From: Candidatus Saccharimonadota bacterium
GTDB lineage: Bacteria > Patescibacteriota > Saccharimonadia > Saccharimonadales > Saccharimonadaceae
Assembly: GCA_946893605.1 (NCBI GenBank)
Contig: OX335598.1
Coordinates: 496,001 to 560,000, forward strand
Direction of reading: 5' to 3'
Length of the DNA: 64,000 nt
Under the pieces are notes generated by a model. The model worked only from the letters and a program-made list of their open reading frames with translations. It searched no databases and was not told where the DNA came from. The translations under genes and the position numbers were made by a program. Shown in pieces: positions 27,181 through 37,618 of the stretch (within the stretch, counting starts at the first letter, position 1; every line of letters starts with the position of its first letter).

Positions 27181-28403
27181 ATGCCAATTTTTGAATATTT
27201 GCTTGTCAATAAAAAGAAAGAGACCGTCTCCTCAACGATTGAAGCGGCCGACAAACTGTCTGCTATTAATAATTTGAGGTCACGCGGACAATTGATAAAA
27301 ATTGAAGAAAAAGGCGCAAAAAAAGAGCTTAGTTTTTCTTTCGGCAAGAAAAAGAAAGGTGCTAAGACTGAAGAATTGGTGATGTTTACTCGCCAATTAA
27401 GTGCCATGGTTTCAGCTGGCGTTCCTATTCTTCGTTCCCTTAACTCTATGGCAAAACACGCCGAAAGCGCCAATTTTCGAGACACGATCAACGCCGTGAT
27501 TAAAGATATTGAAGGCGGTATGTCTTTCGCGGATGCCCTGAGCAAACACCCAGAAACCTTCAATGATATTTACGTGAACATGGTTGCTGCGGGTGAAACT
27601 GGAGGTATTTTGGACGATATTTTAAAGCGTCTAGCCCTACAACAAGAAAACTCATCCATGAAGAAAAAATTAAAGGCGCCATGACATACCCGATCGTACT
27701 TTTAATTATTACAATTATCGCCTTCTTCATCCTGATGATCTTCATCATTCCGGTCATCGGTAAAACAATTAAAGACATGGGCGGACCCGACGCCAAATTG
27801 CCACTTCTTACTGAGATTATGCTCGGAATTAGCGATTTCGTAGTGTCGTTTTGGTATATAATCATTCCAATATTTGTCGGAAGCATTTGGCTATTGATTC
27901 ACTACATTAAAACCCCAAAAGGTCGCGTAAAATTTCACAATATCATCATCAAAGTTCCAGCTGTCGGTCCAATTATTAAAAAGGTGGTAATCGCCCGCTT
28001 TACTCGAACCTTTTCTGCTCTTATCGGCGCGGGCGTGGCTGTGCTTGAAGCGTTAGACGTAACTTCGCGCGCCGTCGGAAATGTCGCCTACGAAAAGTCT
28101 CTAAAAGAAGCCACTAAGCGAGTCCAAAACGGTGAAGTCTTGTCAAAAATTATCGCCGAACGAGATGATTTATATCCGCCAATCGTAGCGCAAATGTTAT
28201 CTGTCGGCGAAGAAACTGGACAGACAGACAAGGTTCTGGTTAAGGTTGCAGACTTTTACGAGGAAGAAGTTGACACCGCGATTGACGGCGTTAGCTCTAT
28301 TATTGAGCCAGTGATGATTGTCGCAATGGGTGTTGTTATTGCCCTGGTGGCAGTCAGCGTTATGGGTCCAATTACAAGTATGGCGGGTCAAGTTAAGGAA
28401 TAA
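27181..28403 (+). CDS. pilC: Type IV pilus platform protein PilC/GspF (one frame break)
   Basis: Polytopic inner-membrane platform for pilus assembly. Two T2SSF domains: FTRQLSAMVSAGVPILRSL and FTRTFSALIGAGVAVLEAL, each followed by VNMVAAGETGG or AQMLSVGEETGQ and a membrane segment. The frame breaks at ~27670-27680. Adding one base (KLKGAMTYPIVLLI) yields ~408 residues, the normal length. Confidence 0.93.
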
Positions 28404-28460
28404 TAGTTTTTCAAAAAAGCTTATGCTATAATACCGATATATAGGTGGGAAAATAATAAC

Positions 28461-29513
28461 GTGTCGAGTATATTTTATAGAAAAAAACCAATCATCGGTC
28501 TAGATATCAGCCGAACAAGCATAAAAGTAATGTCGATTGATAGAAATCGGATGCTAGTTCATGGATATGGATCGATTAACCTCGATTCTCAAAAAAGCGA
28601 CGGAAATTCCGCAGACAACACTGAATATTTGGCGCAGAATATCAAAACATTATTGAAGAAAAACGTCGTAGGACAAATCAATAGCAATCGCGTAGCGCTG
28701 GGCATACCGACCAACCGAACATTCTCGCGAACATTTAGCCTACCCGTGAAAGAAGAAAGCAATATTCGCAGTGCGGTAAATTTGGAAGCCGAACAATACA
28801 TTCCAGCTCCGTTAGATTCTCTTTATTTAGACTATCGAATCATCAATCGCACGAAAGATGAACTTAGTGTGCTAATGTGTGCTGCACCGAAGAAAATGAT
28901 TGACAGCATGTTAGACGCCACAAAACAATGCGGTCTGGAAGTTGCAATAATTGAGCCGAACATCAGCGCAATCGCTAGACTTCTGAAGCGTACAGAAGAA
29001 GGAATGCTTCCTACTGTTATTGTCGATATAGGCACATCAACTACAGATATTGCAATTCTAGATTCTGATATACGTGTGACGGGCGGCTTAAATGTTGGCG
29101 GCTATTCACTCACCTTAAATTTAGCTAAAAAAATGAACGTACCAATTGAAACAGCTCATCAATTTAAGGTATTAAACGGATTAAATCCTGGACCAAGGCA
29201 AGCCAGAATAGCAGGAGCCTTGCACCCAAGTTTGGAAAAAATGACCAACGAAGTTAAGCGCGTTATGCGATATTACACAGACCGCTTCCCTGATGAGAAA
29301 AAAATCGAGCAAATTCTCATAGTTGGCGGCGGCGGTAATCTTCCAGGAATCGGTGATTTTTTCACAAACGAATTATTGATGCCAGCGCGCGTGGCAAGTC
29401 CGTGGCAAATGCTGAATTTCGATGGACTAGAGCAGCCAGCAAAACAGCTTCGCTCCCAGCTATCACCAGTTGCGGGACTAGCCTTAATCAAGCAGGAGGA
29501 TATTTATGATTAA
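28461..29513 (+). CDS. pilM: Pilus assembly protein PilM (GTG start)
   Basis: Cytoplasmic actin-like ATPase binding PilN. Shows PIIGLDISRTSIKV, PVKEESNIRSAVNLEAEQYIP typical of PilM, VIVDIGTSTTDIAIL, and LIVGGGGNLPGI. Start is GTG 28461 with GGTGGGA upstream; the promoter region TATAAT lies at ~28428. 350 residues. Overlaps pilN by several bases. Confidence 0.92.
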   Translation: MSSIFYRKKPIIGLDISRTSIKVMSIDRNRMLVHGYGSINLDSQKSDGNSADNTEYLAQNIKTLLKKNVVGQINSNRVALGIPTNRTFSRTFSLPVKEESNIRSAVNLEAEQYIPAPLDSLYLDYRIINRTKDELSVLMCAAPKKMIDSMLDATKQCGLEVAIIEPNISAIARLLKRTEEGMLPTVIVDIGTSTTDIAILDSDIRVTGGLNVGGYSLTLNLAKKMNVPIETAHQFKVLNGLNPGPRQARIAGALHPSLEKMTNEVKRVMRYYTDRFPDEKKIEQILIVGGGGNLPGIGDFFTNELLMPARVASPWQMLNFDGLEQPAKQLRSQLSPVAGLALIKQEDIYD

Positions 29514-30079
29514 CCTTCTCCCTCCTCAAGAAAAAGCAAATCAACGCCGGACGAGTAAATGTCATCTTAAGGCGATACTGCATCATATCATTGATATTTG
29601 CAGGTTTGCTATTCTTAACTATTGGCGGATTTTATCTATTCTTAGAAAATAGCCGCACCTCAGCTCAAGCTAACATTGACGAAGGAAACGCCAAACTTGC
29701 TCAATACCAATCGACGCAAAAAGAAGTTAGCGAGTTTAAGAAAGACCTCGACTCGGCTAAGGCGATCATTAGCAACGAGGCTCATTACTCTACAATTATT
29801 CCAAAAATTGCACAGTACATCCCATCAGGTATGGTTTTGGATTCTCTAACACTAGACACTTCAGCGTTAGATAAACCATTGTCATTAACAGCTCTCGGAA
29901 AGAATAAAGACGACGCTATTCGAATAAAAACCAGCTTGGAAAAGTCAGAAATATTTAGCGACGTTCACCTGGAGACCGTTGTTTATAGCGGCGGGAACCA
30001 ATCGTCAGACAAACCTGCAGATTATCCAATCACTATAACAATTAGCGTTACACCAAAGCCAGAGGTCTTAAAACAATGA
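29507..30079 (+). CDS. pilN: PilN (one frame break near the start)
   Basis: Bitopic protein coupling PilM to PilO. It begins MINLLPPQEK, the classical PilN N-terminal tail that inserts into PilM. The frame breaks at a run of A near 29530. After one added base it reads KQINAGRVNVILRRYCIISL and a membrane helix FAGLLFLTIGGFYLFL, then a coiled coil and a ferredoxin-like C-domain. About 191 residues; overlaps pilM and pilO. Confidence 0.88.
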
Positions 30080-30669
30080 AAAAAGTTCTAAATGCCAGCA
30101 TCGCGCGAATTGTCCTGTCGTTATTATTGCTCATAATATTGTCAGCAATGGTAGGACTAGTTATTTTCGCCTATTCATTCTTAAGCAAAACATCAGAAGA
30201 AGTTGGAAAAATGCAAACAGAAGCAATTGCAGTTGACGCAAAAATACAAAGTTTGCTAGCATCAAAATCTCAGCTCGATCGCAATTCCGACACAGTTAAA
30301 AAAGCAAAGAATATCGTCTCAGAATCGAAACTTTATCAATATCAAAATCAGATTATTCAGGATCTAAATACCTACACCAACCGCGCCGGCATTCCGATTA
30401 AAGCTTTCTCTTTCCAAAACGAACCAACAACTTCTGCCAAGACAGCGAAACCTAGCAAGCGGACATCCACCAATCCTGCTGGAGTGAAAAGCACTTTTGT
30501 ATCAATTCAATTGGGAGATCATATAGATTACACGAAATTCCTACATTTCCTTAGTCTTATTGAAAAAAATGTCACCCGAATGCAGCTTTTAGGCGTGTCA
30601 ATTTCCAGAGGTGCAAATAATCATGAAATATCAATCCAATCACTTGAAGTAAAGGTTTATACACGATGA
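30076..30669 (+). CDS. pilO: PilO-like protein
   Basis: 197 residues: one N-terminal membrane helix (IVLSLLLLIILSAMVGLVIF), a coiled coil ~45-95, and a C-terminal alpha/beta domain ending IQSLEVKVYTR. Position right after pilN and this architecture identify it. The stop overlaps the next start (ATGA). Sequence identity within this family is low. Confidence 0.8.
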   Translation: MKKVLNASIARIVLSLLLLIILSAMVGLVIFAYSFLSKTSEEVGKMQTEAIAVDAKIQSLLASKSQLDRNSDTVKKAKNIVSESKLYQYQNQIIQDLNTYTNRAGIPIKAFSFQNEPTTSAKTAKPSKRTSTNPAGVKSTFVSIQLGDHIDYTKFLHFLSLIEKNVTRMQLLGVSISRGANNHEISIQSLEVKVYTR

Positions 30670-30950
30670 GTCCATCAATATCAGAACAGCTCGAGCCAAT
30701 CGTAAAATCACTATCCAAATTCCTGTGGCGATTTCATGTGATAATATATAGCGTTGTCGTAATCGGAGGCGTAGCAATCGCGATATTTCTTTTGAGCGGA
30801 CTTTTAGCAGTTCCTACCGAAGAACCACAAACTGCATCAATAAGCTTCGATAAAAAAACCATGCAAATTATTAAAGACTTCCGACCGTCAACTTCAGCAA
30901 ACGACTCATTCAGTCTGCCAGCTGGTCGCTCCAATCCATTTGCCGAATAG
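30666..30950 (+). CDS. Small membrane protein of pilus operon (PilP-position)
   Basis: 94 residues: a short cytoplasmic N terminus, one membrane helix (VVVIGGVAIAIFLLSGLLAV), then a short extracytoplasmic tail ending in RSNPFAE, a motif seen at the start of PilP-like linkers. It sits where pilP usually is but has no HR domain, and no secretin partner is expected without an outer membrane. Function unassigned. Confidence 0.7.
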   Translation: MSPSISEQLEPIVKSLSKFLWRFHVIIYSVVVIGGVAIAIFLLSGLLAVPTEEPQTASISFDKKTMQIIKDFRPSTSANDSFSLPAGRSNPFAE

Positions 30951-30962
30951 AACGTAACCGTT

Positions 30963-30968
30963 TATAAT
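30963..30968 (+). promoter_or_regulatory. -10 box, leaderless PRC-barrel gene
   Basis: TATAAT, 6 bases, ATG at 30975. Confidence 0.6.
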
Positions 30969-30974
30969 ATAGCT

Positions 30975-31562
30975 ATGCTTATATCCGCAGATCGCTTCCT
31001 TAATATCCCTGTCATGAGTCTTCAGACAGGCTCCGAGCTAGCGCGAACATCGCGGGAAATTATCAATCCGAAGAATTTGTCTATAATCGCATATGAGCTC
31101 GAGGGACGACTTTTGGACCAACATCCTAGTTTACTTCGCGTTGACGATGTCAGAGAAATTGGACCACTCGGTATGATTATCGATTCAACTGACGAGATCA
31201 TAGGCATTGATGACGTTATTACTATAAAAGAAATTTATGACATCAATTTTACATTAAAAGACAAGTTGGTTATTGATGAAAAAAATAAGAAAATCGGAAA
31301 AGTTATCGGATATACGCTGGCGGCTGGGAATTTTATTATACAACAACTTCGAATTCGGCGACCATTCTTGAAGAGTTTTGGCGACACAGAATTGCTTATT
31401 CATCGTTCTCAGATTATAAAAGTAACCGACGATAAAATTGTTGTAAAATCAGCAACTATCTCGCACATAGCCGAAAAAACACCTATTCCGCAGATAAATT
31501 CATACGAAAATCCATTCCGTAAGCAGCCTCGTCCGCAGCCAGAATCTACAAAAGTTGATTAA
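30975..31562 (+). CDS. PRC-barrel domain protein
   Basis: 195 residues with two PRC-barrel-like units: SADRFLNIPVMSLQTGSELA at the start, and a second from ~100 (KLVIDEKNKKIGKVIGYTLAAGNFII). The C-terminal tail is Pro-rich. PRC barrels occur in RNA-processing (RimM) and photosynthetic proteins; no specific role can be given. Own leaderless promoter after the pilus operon. The tail overlaps the end of convergent recX. Confidence 0.75.
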   Translation: MLISADRFLNIPVMSLQTGSELARTSREIINPKNLSIIAYELEGRLLDQHPSLLRVDDVREIGPLGMIIDSTDEIIGIDDVITIKEIYDINFTLKDKLVIDEKNKKIGKVIGYTLAAGNFIIQQLRIRRPFLKSFGDTELLIHRSQIIKVTDDKIVVKSATISHIAEKTPIPQINSYENPFRKQPRPQPESTKVD

Positions 31563-32212
31563 TCTTTTGGGTTTTCAAGAGCCTTCTTAATGTCGTCGTA
31601 AGAAAAACCCTGCCTAGCCAAATATTGCATAAACTTCTGTTGGTCGCTATATCGATAACGTTTTTTAGCAATAATCTTCCGTAATTCCTCGCCATCAGAG
31701 CGAATATTCTCTTTAACTAACGACTCAATCGTTGTATTATCAATTCCCTTTTGCGCCAGTTCCAATTTCAAACGACGAATACTGGCGCCTTTTTTCATGA
31801 ACCGCTGTTCAAACCAAAATCGAGCAAATTTTTCATCGTCCAAATATTTTTTCTCAATAAGACGATCCAAGACGCGCTCAGTAATCTCTGGCTTCACTCC
31901 GGGACGTTCAATAATTTTTCCAGTTTTCGCTGAACGTCGACGAGTGGCTAGTGTTTTCCGACGCAGATAATCACGCACTTCTTTGATGGCTCGCGGACGC
32001 ATTAAGCAATATTCTATAGACCTAGCATACAACTTGCCAAACTGGCTATCGTCTTCTAGTTTCGAAATTTCCTCTTCCGTATATTCGCGACCAATCTTAA
32101 TGCCTAGCTCGCCGACCTGAAATACGTCCAAGCTAAAACGATATTTCCCGTCAACGCTTACATTGACACGATTTTTATCACGAGTCTGAAGAGAAATATC
32201 AGTGATTTTCAT
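31559..32212 (-). CDS. recX: Regulatory protein RecX
   Basis: Binds and limits RecA filaments. Residues ~70-217 contain three RecX three-helix repeats (YCLMRPRAIKEVRDYLRRK, LIEKKYLDDEKFARFWFEQR, YLARQGFSYDDIKKAL). N-terminal ~60 residues form a small beta domain. Separate promoter, 0.6 kb from recA. Confidence 0.85.
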   Translation of the reverse strand: MKITDISLQTRDKNRVNVSVDGKYRFSLDVFQVGELGIKIGREYTEEEISKLEDDSQFGKLYARSIEYCLMRPRAIKEVRDYLRRKTLATRRRSAKTGKIIERPGVKPEITERVLDRLIEKKYLDDEKFARFWFEQRFMKKGASIRRLKLELAQKGIDNTTIESLVKENIRSDGEELRKIIAKKRYRYSDQQKFMQYLARQGFSYDDIKKALENPKD

Positions 32213-32218
32213 AAATCT

Positions 32219-32224
32219 ATTATA
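32219..32224 (-). promoter_or_regulatory. -10 box, leaderless recX
   Basis: TATAAT, 6 bases, ATG at 32212. Confidence 0.6.
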
Positions 32225-32255
32225 GCGCCAAAACTATGCGCTAGCTACTAGTGGA

Positions 32256-32780
32256 CTATTCGACCACCTCAACCACTTTGCCATGCATGCCGTTATAGCA
32301 AGCAGCAGCACGCGGCTTAGTAATAACCGGCAATTGGCGCGGAATAGCACTCATATCGACATCGCCAAGTGTACCAGCCTCGACACACCCAATCGTAATG
32401 TGTGGACGGAATCCATCGATATCCAGCCCCGGATGAATATCATCCAGCATTTCAAGCAACTTCCGGCGCACTTCAACCATCCAGGAGGTTTTCTGTACGC
32501 GCAACTCAACCCAAACACAGTTACCAGCTTCATCTGGCAAGAAGTTGACACCGTCAAGTACCAGTTTATCTAGGGACGGCAACGCAGCGGCAGCTAACTT
32601 GAGACGCGGTATATCCTGCTCAGTCACATTGATTAGCGTTGCGTGCGGAATAAACTCACCGAAATCAAGATTCATTTTTTCCGACAGTTCTCGAATGTAA
32701 GCAGTCTGCTCGTTATCAAAAATAAGATTAACTGACGCCATGTGGTGTTCGGCTGAATATCTGGACTCTACTGCTCGCAT
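32256..32780 (-). CDS. 2H phosphoesterase (2'-5' RNA ligase-like)
   Basis: 174 residues with two HxT/S motifs, PHATLINV and PHITIGCV, spaced as in the 2H phosphoesterase family (ThpR/LigT, CPDases). Acts on 2'-phosphate or cyclic phosphate RNA ends; substrate unknown. ATG overlaps the recA stop (TAATG), so it is co-translated with recA. Confidence 0.82.
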   Translation of the reverse strand: MRAVESRYSAEHHMASVNLIFDNEQTAYIRELSEKMNLDFGEFIPHATLINVTEQDIPRLKLAAAALPSLDKLVLDGVNFLPDEAGNCVWVELRVQKTSWMVEVRRKLLEMLDDIHPGLDIDGFRPHITIGCVEAGTLGDVDMSAIPRQLPVITKPRAAACYNGMHGKVVEVVE

Positions 32781-33835
32781 TACTTTTCCTCCTCCTTCAC
32801 TTTATCACGCACTTTCTGATCAATTTCCGCCAGAACCTCAGGATTTTCCTTCAAATAAGTCTTCGTTTTATCGCGCCCCTGACCAATCGTTTCACCGTTA
32901 TATTTATAAAACGCACCCGACTTTTCAACTATACCGTGCGTTGCCGCCAAGTCCAGAATGTCGCCAGTTTTACTAATTCCCTCGTTGTACATAATGTCAA
33001 ATTCAGCCACGCGGAACGGCGGTGCAATCTTATTTTTCACAACCTTAATTTTTGTGCGGTTACCAATAATATCATCACCAACTTTGATCTGACCAATTCG
33101 ACGAATATCAATTCGCTGCGACGCATAAAACTTCAACGCATTACCGCCAGTTGTCGTTTCAGGATTGCCAAACATCACGCCAATTTTCATACGAATCTGA
33201 TTGATAAAGATCACCGTAGCTTTTGACTTATTAATAATTCCCGTCAATTTACGTAGAGCCTGACTCATCAATCGAGCCTGAAGACCCATATGAGAGTCAC
33301 CCATATCGCCATCAATTTCAGCCTGTGGCGTCAAGGCAGCCACCGAGTCAACTATCACCAAATCCACCGCATTCGAACGAACCAATGTCTCCGTAATTTC
33401 CAATGCCTGCTCGCCGTTATCTGGCTGAGAAACCAACAAATTTTCCGTGTCCACACCCAGACGCTTAGCGTATGCTGGATCAAGGGCGTGCTCAGCATCA
33501 ATAAACGCCGCCGTTCCGCCCTGCTTCTGAATTTCTGCAATAGCGTGAAGCGTCAATGTTGTCTTACCTGAGCTTTCTGGACCATAGATTTCTATGATAC
33601 GACCTTTTGGATATCCGCCACCGAGCGCCAAATCCAAACTCAAAGCACCAGAAGGAATTACTTCAACATCGACTTTATGAGCCTCGCCCAATTTCATAAT
33701 TGATCCGTCGCCAAACTGCTTAGTGATCTGATCCATCGCTAGACCAAGCGCCTTAAGCTTACCTTCATCAACTTTTTTATCCGATGCCTGACTTGACTTT
33801 TCTGGATTTACTGTTTTACTGTCTGATTTTGCCAT
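32780..33835 (-). CDS. recA: Recombinase RecA
   Basis: 351 residues. Walker A is [15 protein letters not shown], Walker [13 protein letters not shown], loop L1 [19 protein letters not shown]2 [22 protein letters not shown]. Strand exchange in repair and in uptake of transforming DNA. Strong AAGGAGGG before ATG, so this gene has a normal leader. First of recA-2H pair. Confidence 0.97.
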   Translation of the reverse strand: MAKSDSKTVNPEKSSQASDKKVDEGKLKALGLAMDQITKQFGDGSIMKLGEAHKVDVEVIPSGALSLDLALGGGYPKGRIIEIYGPESSGKTTLTLHAIAEIQKQGGTAAFIDAEHALDPAYAKRLGVDTENLLVSQPDNGEQALEITETLVRSNAVDLVIVDSVAALTPQAEIDGDMGDSHMGLQARLMSQALRKLTGIINKSKATVIFINQIRMKIGVMFGNPETTTGGNALKFYASQRIDIRRIGQIKVGDDIIGNRTKIKVVKNKIAPPFRVAEFDIMYNEGISKTGDILDLAATHGIVEKSGAFYKYNGETIGQGRDKTKTYLKENPEVLAEIDQKVRDKVKEEEK

Positions 33836-33889
33836 AGCATTCCCTCCTTAGTTACTTCCTTTATTATACCGATTTGTCGCAAGATTTGC

Positions 33890-33895
33890 TATAAT
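33890..33895 (+). promoter_or_regulatory. -10 box, leaderless prepilin
   Basis: TATAAT, 7 bases, ATG at 33903. Confidence 0.55.
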
Positions 33896-33902
33896 TACAT
33901 TC

Positions 33903-34295
33903 ATGAATAAGCGAAACGGTTTTACTATTATTGAACTTTTGGTTGTAGCGACTTTCTTGATTATCATCGCAATCTTGGGTTTCTCACAATATACAAAATT
34001 GACCAACGAATCAAACAACGCCAAAAAACGCACCGCGATTAACGCTATGCATTATAGCCTGGAAGAGGGTTTTTACGTTAAAAATGGCTATTACCCAGAG
34101 AAGTTAGAAGAAGGCACGCTTCCGACTATGGATCCCGCTTTGTTGAAAGACCCGCAAGGTAAGAAAATTGGCGAAAAAGACAGTAGTTATCGTTATGAAT
34201 CTTCAAATTGTAACGACGGAAAATGTAAGTCATACAAACTCGTTGCGACGCTTGTTGACGAAGACGATTATGTAAAAGAAAGTCGCCATAAATAA
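33903..34295 (+). CDS. Solitary type IV prepilin
   Basis: 130 residues. Leader MNKRNG, cleavage before FTIIELLVVATFLIIIAIL with Glu5, then a pseudopilin-like globular domain with one Cys pair (NCNDGKCKS). Stands alone between recA and the PH-domain gene. It could be a DNA-uptake pilin or a pilin variant; the sequence alone does not say. Confidence 0.82.
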   Translation: MNKRNGFTIIELLVVATFLIIIAILGFSQYTKLTNESNNAKKRTAINAMHYSLEEGFYVKNGYYPEKLEEGTLPTMDPALLKDPQGKKIGEKDSSYRYESSNCNDGKCKSYKLVATLVDEDDYVKESRHK

Positions 34296-34299
34296 TCAG

Positions 34300-35136
34300 C
34301 TAATCATCACAAACAGGACGACCATTCTTAAAGTCTTCAATGGCATTATTGATTATCGCAATTTGCTTGCGTGGATTTGCCACAAAATGGAATATATATG
34401 TCGTTTCTTCACCTTCGGTGCTGAGGCGAATCGTGCCATAATTGAAAAGAGTCTGAATAATGCCTGATTGGAGGAAGCTTGCATCTTCAATGCTACCTAA
34501 GCTCACCGTTTGTTCATGCCTATAAAATAAGCTACCCTGGATTTCCTGAATCACACTTTCATTCGTCATGTAAAAATGATTCTGCAAATATATCCACAAG
34601 GACACCGCACCACCAAGCGCCACTATCCCAATAAGCAACATTGCCACGCCAAACACATCGGTCAGCGAAGGCATCGGCGAAATAATTGCGTCACGAGCAA
34701 TTGATGGATAAAACATCACAAACACCATGATCATCACCACCAAGAAAACCGAAATTCCCGTCGGAATTAGCATGCCAATTGGATGACGCTTAATATCCAA
34801 AATAATATATTCGCCTTCGCTCAAATTGAGATTCGGGTATTGCTGAACTGATTTTTCGTGTTTTTGCTTCAAGTCATCGCTAATAGTAAACGGCTTCGGG
34901 TCAATATCTCGTGCAACATGTACAACTTGCGGTTCATTAGCATACTGACTACGTAATCGCGGATCAAAATTCTCCCCATCAATAATTTCCGGTTTTGCCG
35001 TCACATAAGAATTCGTCTGCGCCACAACTGGAGCTGGACGACCAGTCTGTGGTGGATGATGGTACAGTGGTCGACCATCAGCATCGTACGCAACAGGCTG
35101 CGTTAAATCTTCTGACGAGGATGTTTGTGGATTCAT
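34300..35136 (-). CDS. PH domain (bPH2/YdbS-like) membrane protein
   Basis: 278 residues: ~90 Pro/Gln-rich N-terminal residues predicted disordered, then EYIILDIKRHPIGMLIPTGISV leading to two membrane helices, then the bPH2 domain FYMTNESVIQEIQGSLFYRHEQTVSLGSIEDASF. The family is widespread and of unknown role. Start supported by a TATAAT box 6 bases upstream. Confidence 0.78.
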   Translation of the reverse strand: MNPQTSSSEDLTQPVAYDADGRPLYHHPPQTGRPAPVVAQTNSYVTAKPEIIDGENFDPRLRSQYANEPQVVHVARDIDPKPFTISDDLKQKHEKSVQQYPNLNLSEGEYIILDIKRHPIGMLIPTGISVFLVVMIMVFVMFYPSIARDAIISPMPSLTDVFGVAMLLIGIVALGGAVSLWIYLQNHFYMTNESVIQEIQGSLFYRHEQTVSLGSIEDASFLQSGIIQTLFNYGTIRLSTEGEETTYIFHFVANPRKQIAIINNAIEDFKNGRPVCDD

Positions 35137-35142
35137 GCCTAT

Positions 35143-35148
35143 ATTATA
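35143..35148 (-). promoter_or_regulatory. -10 box, leaderless PH-domain gene
   Basis: TATAAT, 6 bases, ATG at 35136. Confidence 0.6.
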
Positions 35149-35160
35149 ACACGACAGAAC

Positions 35161-37617
35161 TTAAGATAGTCTTGTTTTTTGGCGATAAACTTTTATAACT
35201 ATTGTTACTACACTGATTGCAACCATTCCAACAGCCGCAGCAATACCAAACCACGACGATCCACTCTCGCCTTCATTATTATCCTCAGGCTTCCCTTGAG
35301 CTTCCCTCAACTTCACCTCATTCATACCACCATTCTCCTGAAGTTTTACTTCTTTTCCATCAGAATCTATGGTAGCTATTTTCTTGTTATTACCACCATT
35401 TGCTTTATTACTCGAAGCGACGTCAGTAGGCTTATGATTCGTATTTTCTTTTTACTATCATCTTTCTTTGCTTGGTTCTTTTCATACTCTGAAGTATCTG
35501 ATAATAGCCATATTCCTCCAAATATCCGGATCAGAATCACAAGCATCACCAATTCCATCCTTGTCATAATCAGCTTGATCTGGATTCGCCACATCTGGAC
35601 AATTATCAAATTCCCGTTCGTGTTCATCGCCGTCATCACTAACCGTCAAAGTCGTCGTTGCCACGTTCGTCAGTCCAGAATTGTCAGTCACCCTAAGTGT
35701 TAACAGCCCAGAAAATTCCTTAGTAAACGTATAATTGACAAAAGGCTTATCCGTCGTCACGTCATACACACCATCTTGATCGATATCCCATTCATATTTT
35801 ACGATTTTACCGTTTGATGAATAAGAGCCAGCGCCATCCAATTCTAATGTATCGCCAATTTTCGCCACATATTGACGATTTATCCAGGCGTTCGGTTTGT
35901 TTGTCACATTTTCAACTGACGTATTAATCTGATCAACGATCTTATTGCTATCATCAGCTTGTAAATATGCGCCGCCCGTTCTTTCAGCCAAAGACATCAC
36001 AGATGCCATTATATTATGTCCAGAAGTATCAATAATATATATTTGAGCCGGATCAACAGCATAAGCAGCATCAACGATAGATTGTTCGGTTAGCTCAGTG
36101 ACTGGTTCTGGATCTTTAGCCGGAGCGTCACCAATCACAATCATAATCTTTTTTACTCCCGCTCGCCACTGTAGATTCAGCCCCGCCTTAATGCCAGAAT
36201 AAACAGATTCTTCATCATCGCCGCCATTACCGAGTTGAATAGAATTGACAGCCTTGTTAAACACCTCGGCACTACTCGTAAAATCTGTCTCAATTTTGGA
36301 CGGATGATCTCTCGAACTTCCGCCACAACACGGATGATCTTGATAAGTAACCAGTGCAAATCTAGCACTCTTGGTTTTCGAACTGATCGACTCAACTATA
36401 TTTCGAATGTTATTTCTAACAGCACTAATTGAACTACCCATCGAACCAGTCGTGTCAATAACAAATACAACATCAATATCGCCATTCGTTTTCGTTATTG
36501 GTTTCACTAAATTGGGCAGTGGTACTTTTTCGCGAAGTGCTGACATATAATTGCTATGCCCAAAGAAGTTCGGATGATACCACGAGCTCATATTGAATGC
36601 ATTTGGCTCAAGGAATTCATGAATCCAACGATCGTGATTCTTCTTAAATATTGAGGCGTCTGGCTCGTGTCCAGAAAACCGCTTTGGCAAACTATCAATA
36701 AAAATCACTTTCTCTTTACCGAGGCTTTTATTATATTCCTCAACCACCTTTTTCTGACGTGAATTACCCTCCAGCCCTAACTTACACACTTCGCTAGCAA
36801 CCGAAAAATCGGATAACTTCTCGCCATTATCAAGTGCTAGTAGCGGGTATCCTAAGAGAACTATTTTCGCATCTGGACGTAAACGAGAATTAAGCGATGA
36901 TAAAATGCCTCTAAGATTTAGCTCTAAATCTTCCATATTATTTCTTGCGTCATTTATCTTTGTTTTGCAATCTGAAGCAGATCTTATCACAGCAGTAAAA
37001 CAAGACTTAACAATGCCGTCAAAATCCAAATCATTTCCACCAATCGTCATCATTACCATATCCGTGCTGCGATCCACGCTATCAAGTTGTCGTCGAATCG
37101 TATAATTACATCTTATATTAACTCTTTTCTGATTTTTTCCGCGCTTAGAGCCAATCGCACTACTTATGATCCTATAAGCAACTTTTAAGTCATTATTCGG
37201 TTTAATATTGCAGATATCCCTGTCTTCTGCATATTTAATAATCTGTTCATTCGTCGCTAGCTTGCCCGGATCATCACTAATCGTTTTTACAACACTACCC
37301 GCATTCTTATCCTTCAAGAAGGCATTAATTTTAGCTCCAGAACAAGCGCGATTTATAAGCGTTACTGACAGTCCGTTATTGCTTAGCCATCTTTTATACA
37401 TTTCCGCCCAGTTATTACTGTTGCGATGACAGACAGCAGGACCATATTCATACCCATCAGCGCCATTTCCGGCCGAATAAGAATCGCCTAATAATGTAAT
37501 CGTAAGTTTCTTTCCTGCGTAATTATAAGGAACAACCTCGCCTTGTGCCGACTGTTGTATAAAAAAGCCAGAAATAATAGCTACAAAGAAAGATAATATA
37601 ATAACTCTAATTTTCAT
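35161..37617 (-). CDS. Large surface protein: SGNH hydrolase + VWA + PKD + Ca-binding repeat + membrane anchor (two frame breaks)
   Basis: About 820 residues from Met 37617. Signal peptide (IILSFFVAIISGFF), then an SGNH esterase with block I LLGDSYSAGN, block III IGGNDLDF, and a possible Asp-x-x-His late block. A VWA domain follows with MIDAS DTTGSMGSS, then a PKD domain (DGAGSYSSNGKIVKYEWDID) and a thrombospondin-3-like calcium repeat (DNCPDVANPDQADYDKDGIG). Breaks near 35500 and 35440 hide the end. Repaired, it continues through a Lys/Asn-rich stretch to the helix WFGIAAAVGMVAISVVTIVI and a basic tail, a type I anchor. Suggests carbohydrate-ester or lipid cleavage plus adhesion at the cell surface. 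Confidence 0.82.
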
Positions 37618-37618
37618 A

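Noticed and set aside
27660-27690. Programmed frameshift in pilC
   Set aside because: PilC is not known to need one, no slippery heptamer with a downstream hairpin is evident, and similar breaks occur in many unrelated genes.
35179-35703. 174-codon + strand frame
   Set aside because: Opposite the C-terminal end of the SGNH/VWA protein, which is coding once two frame breaks are repaired.
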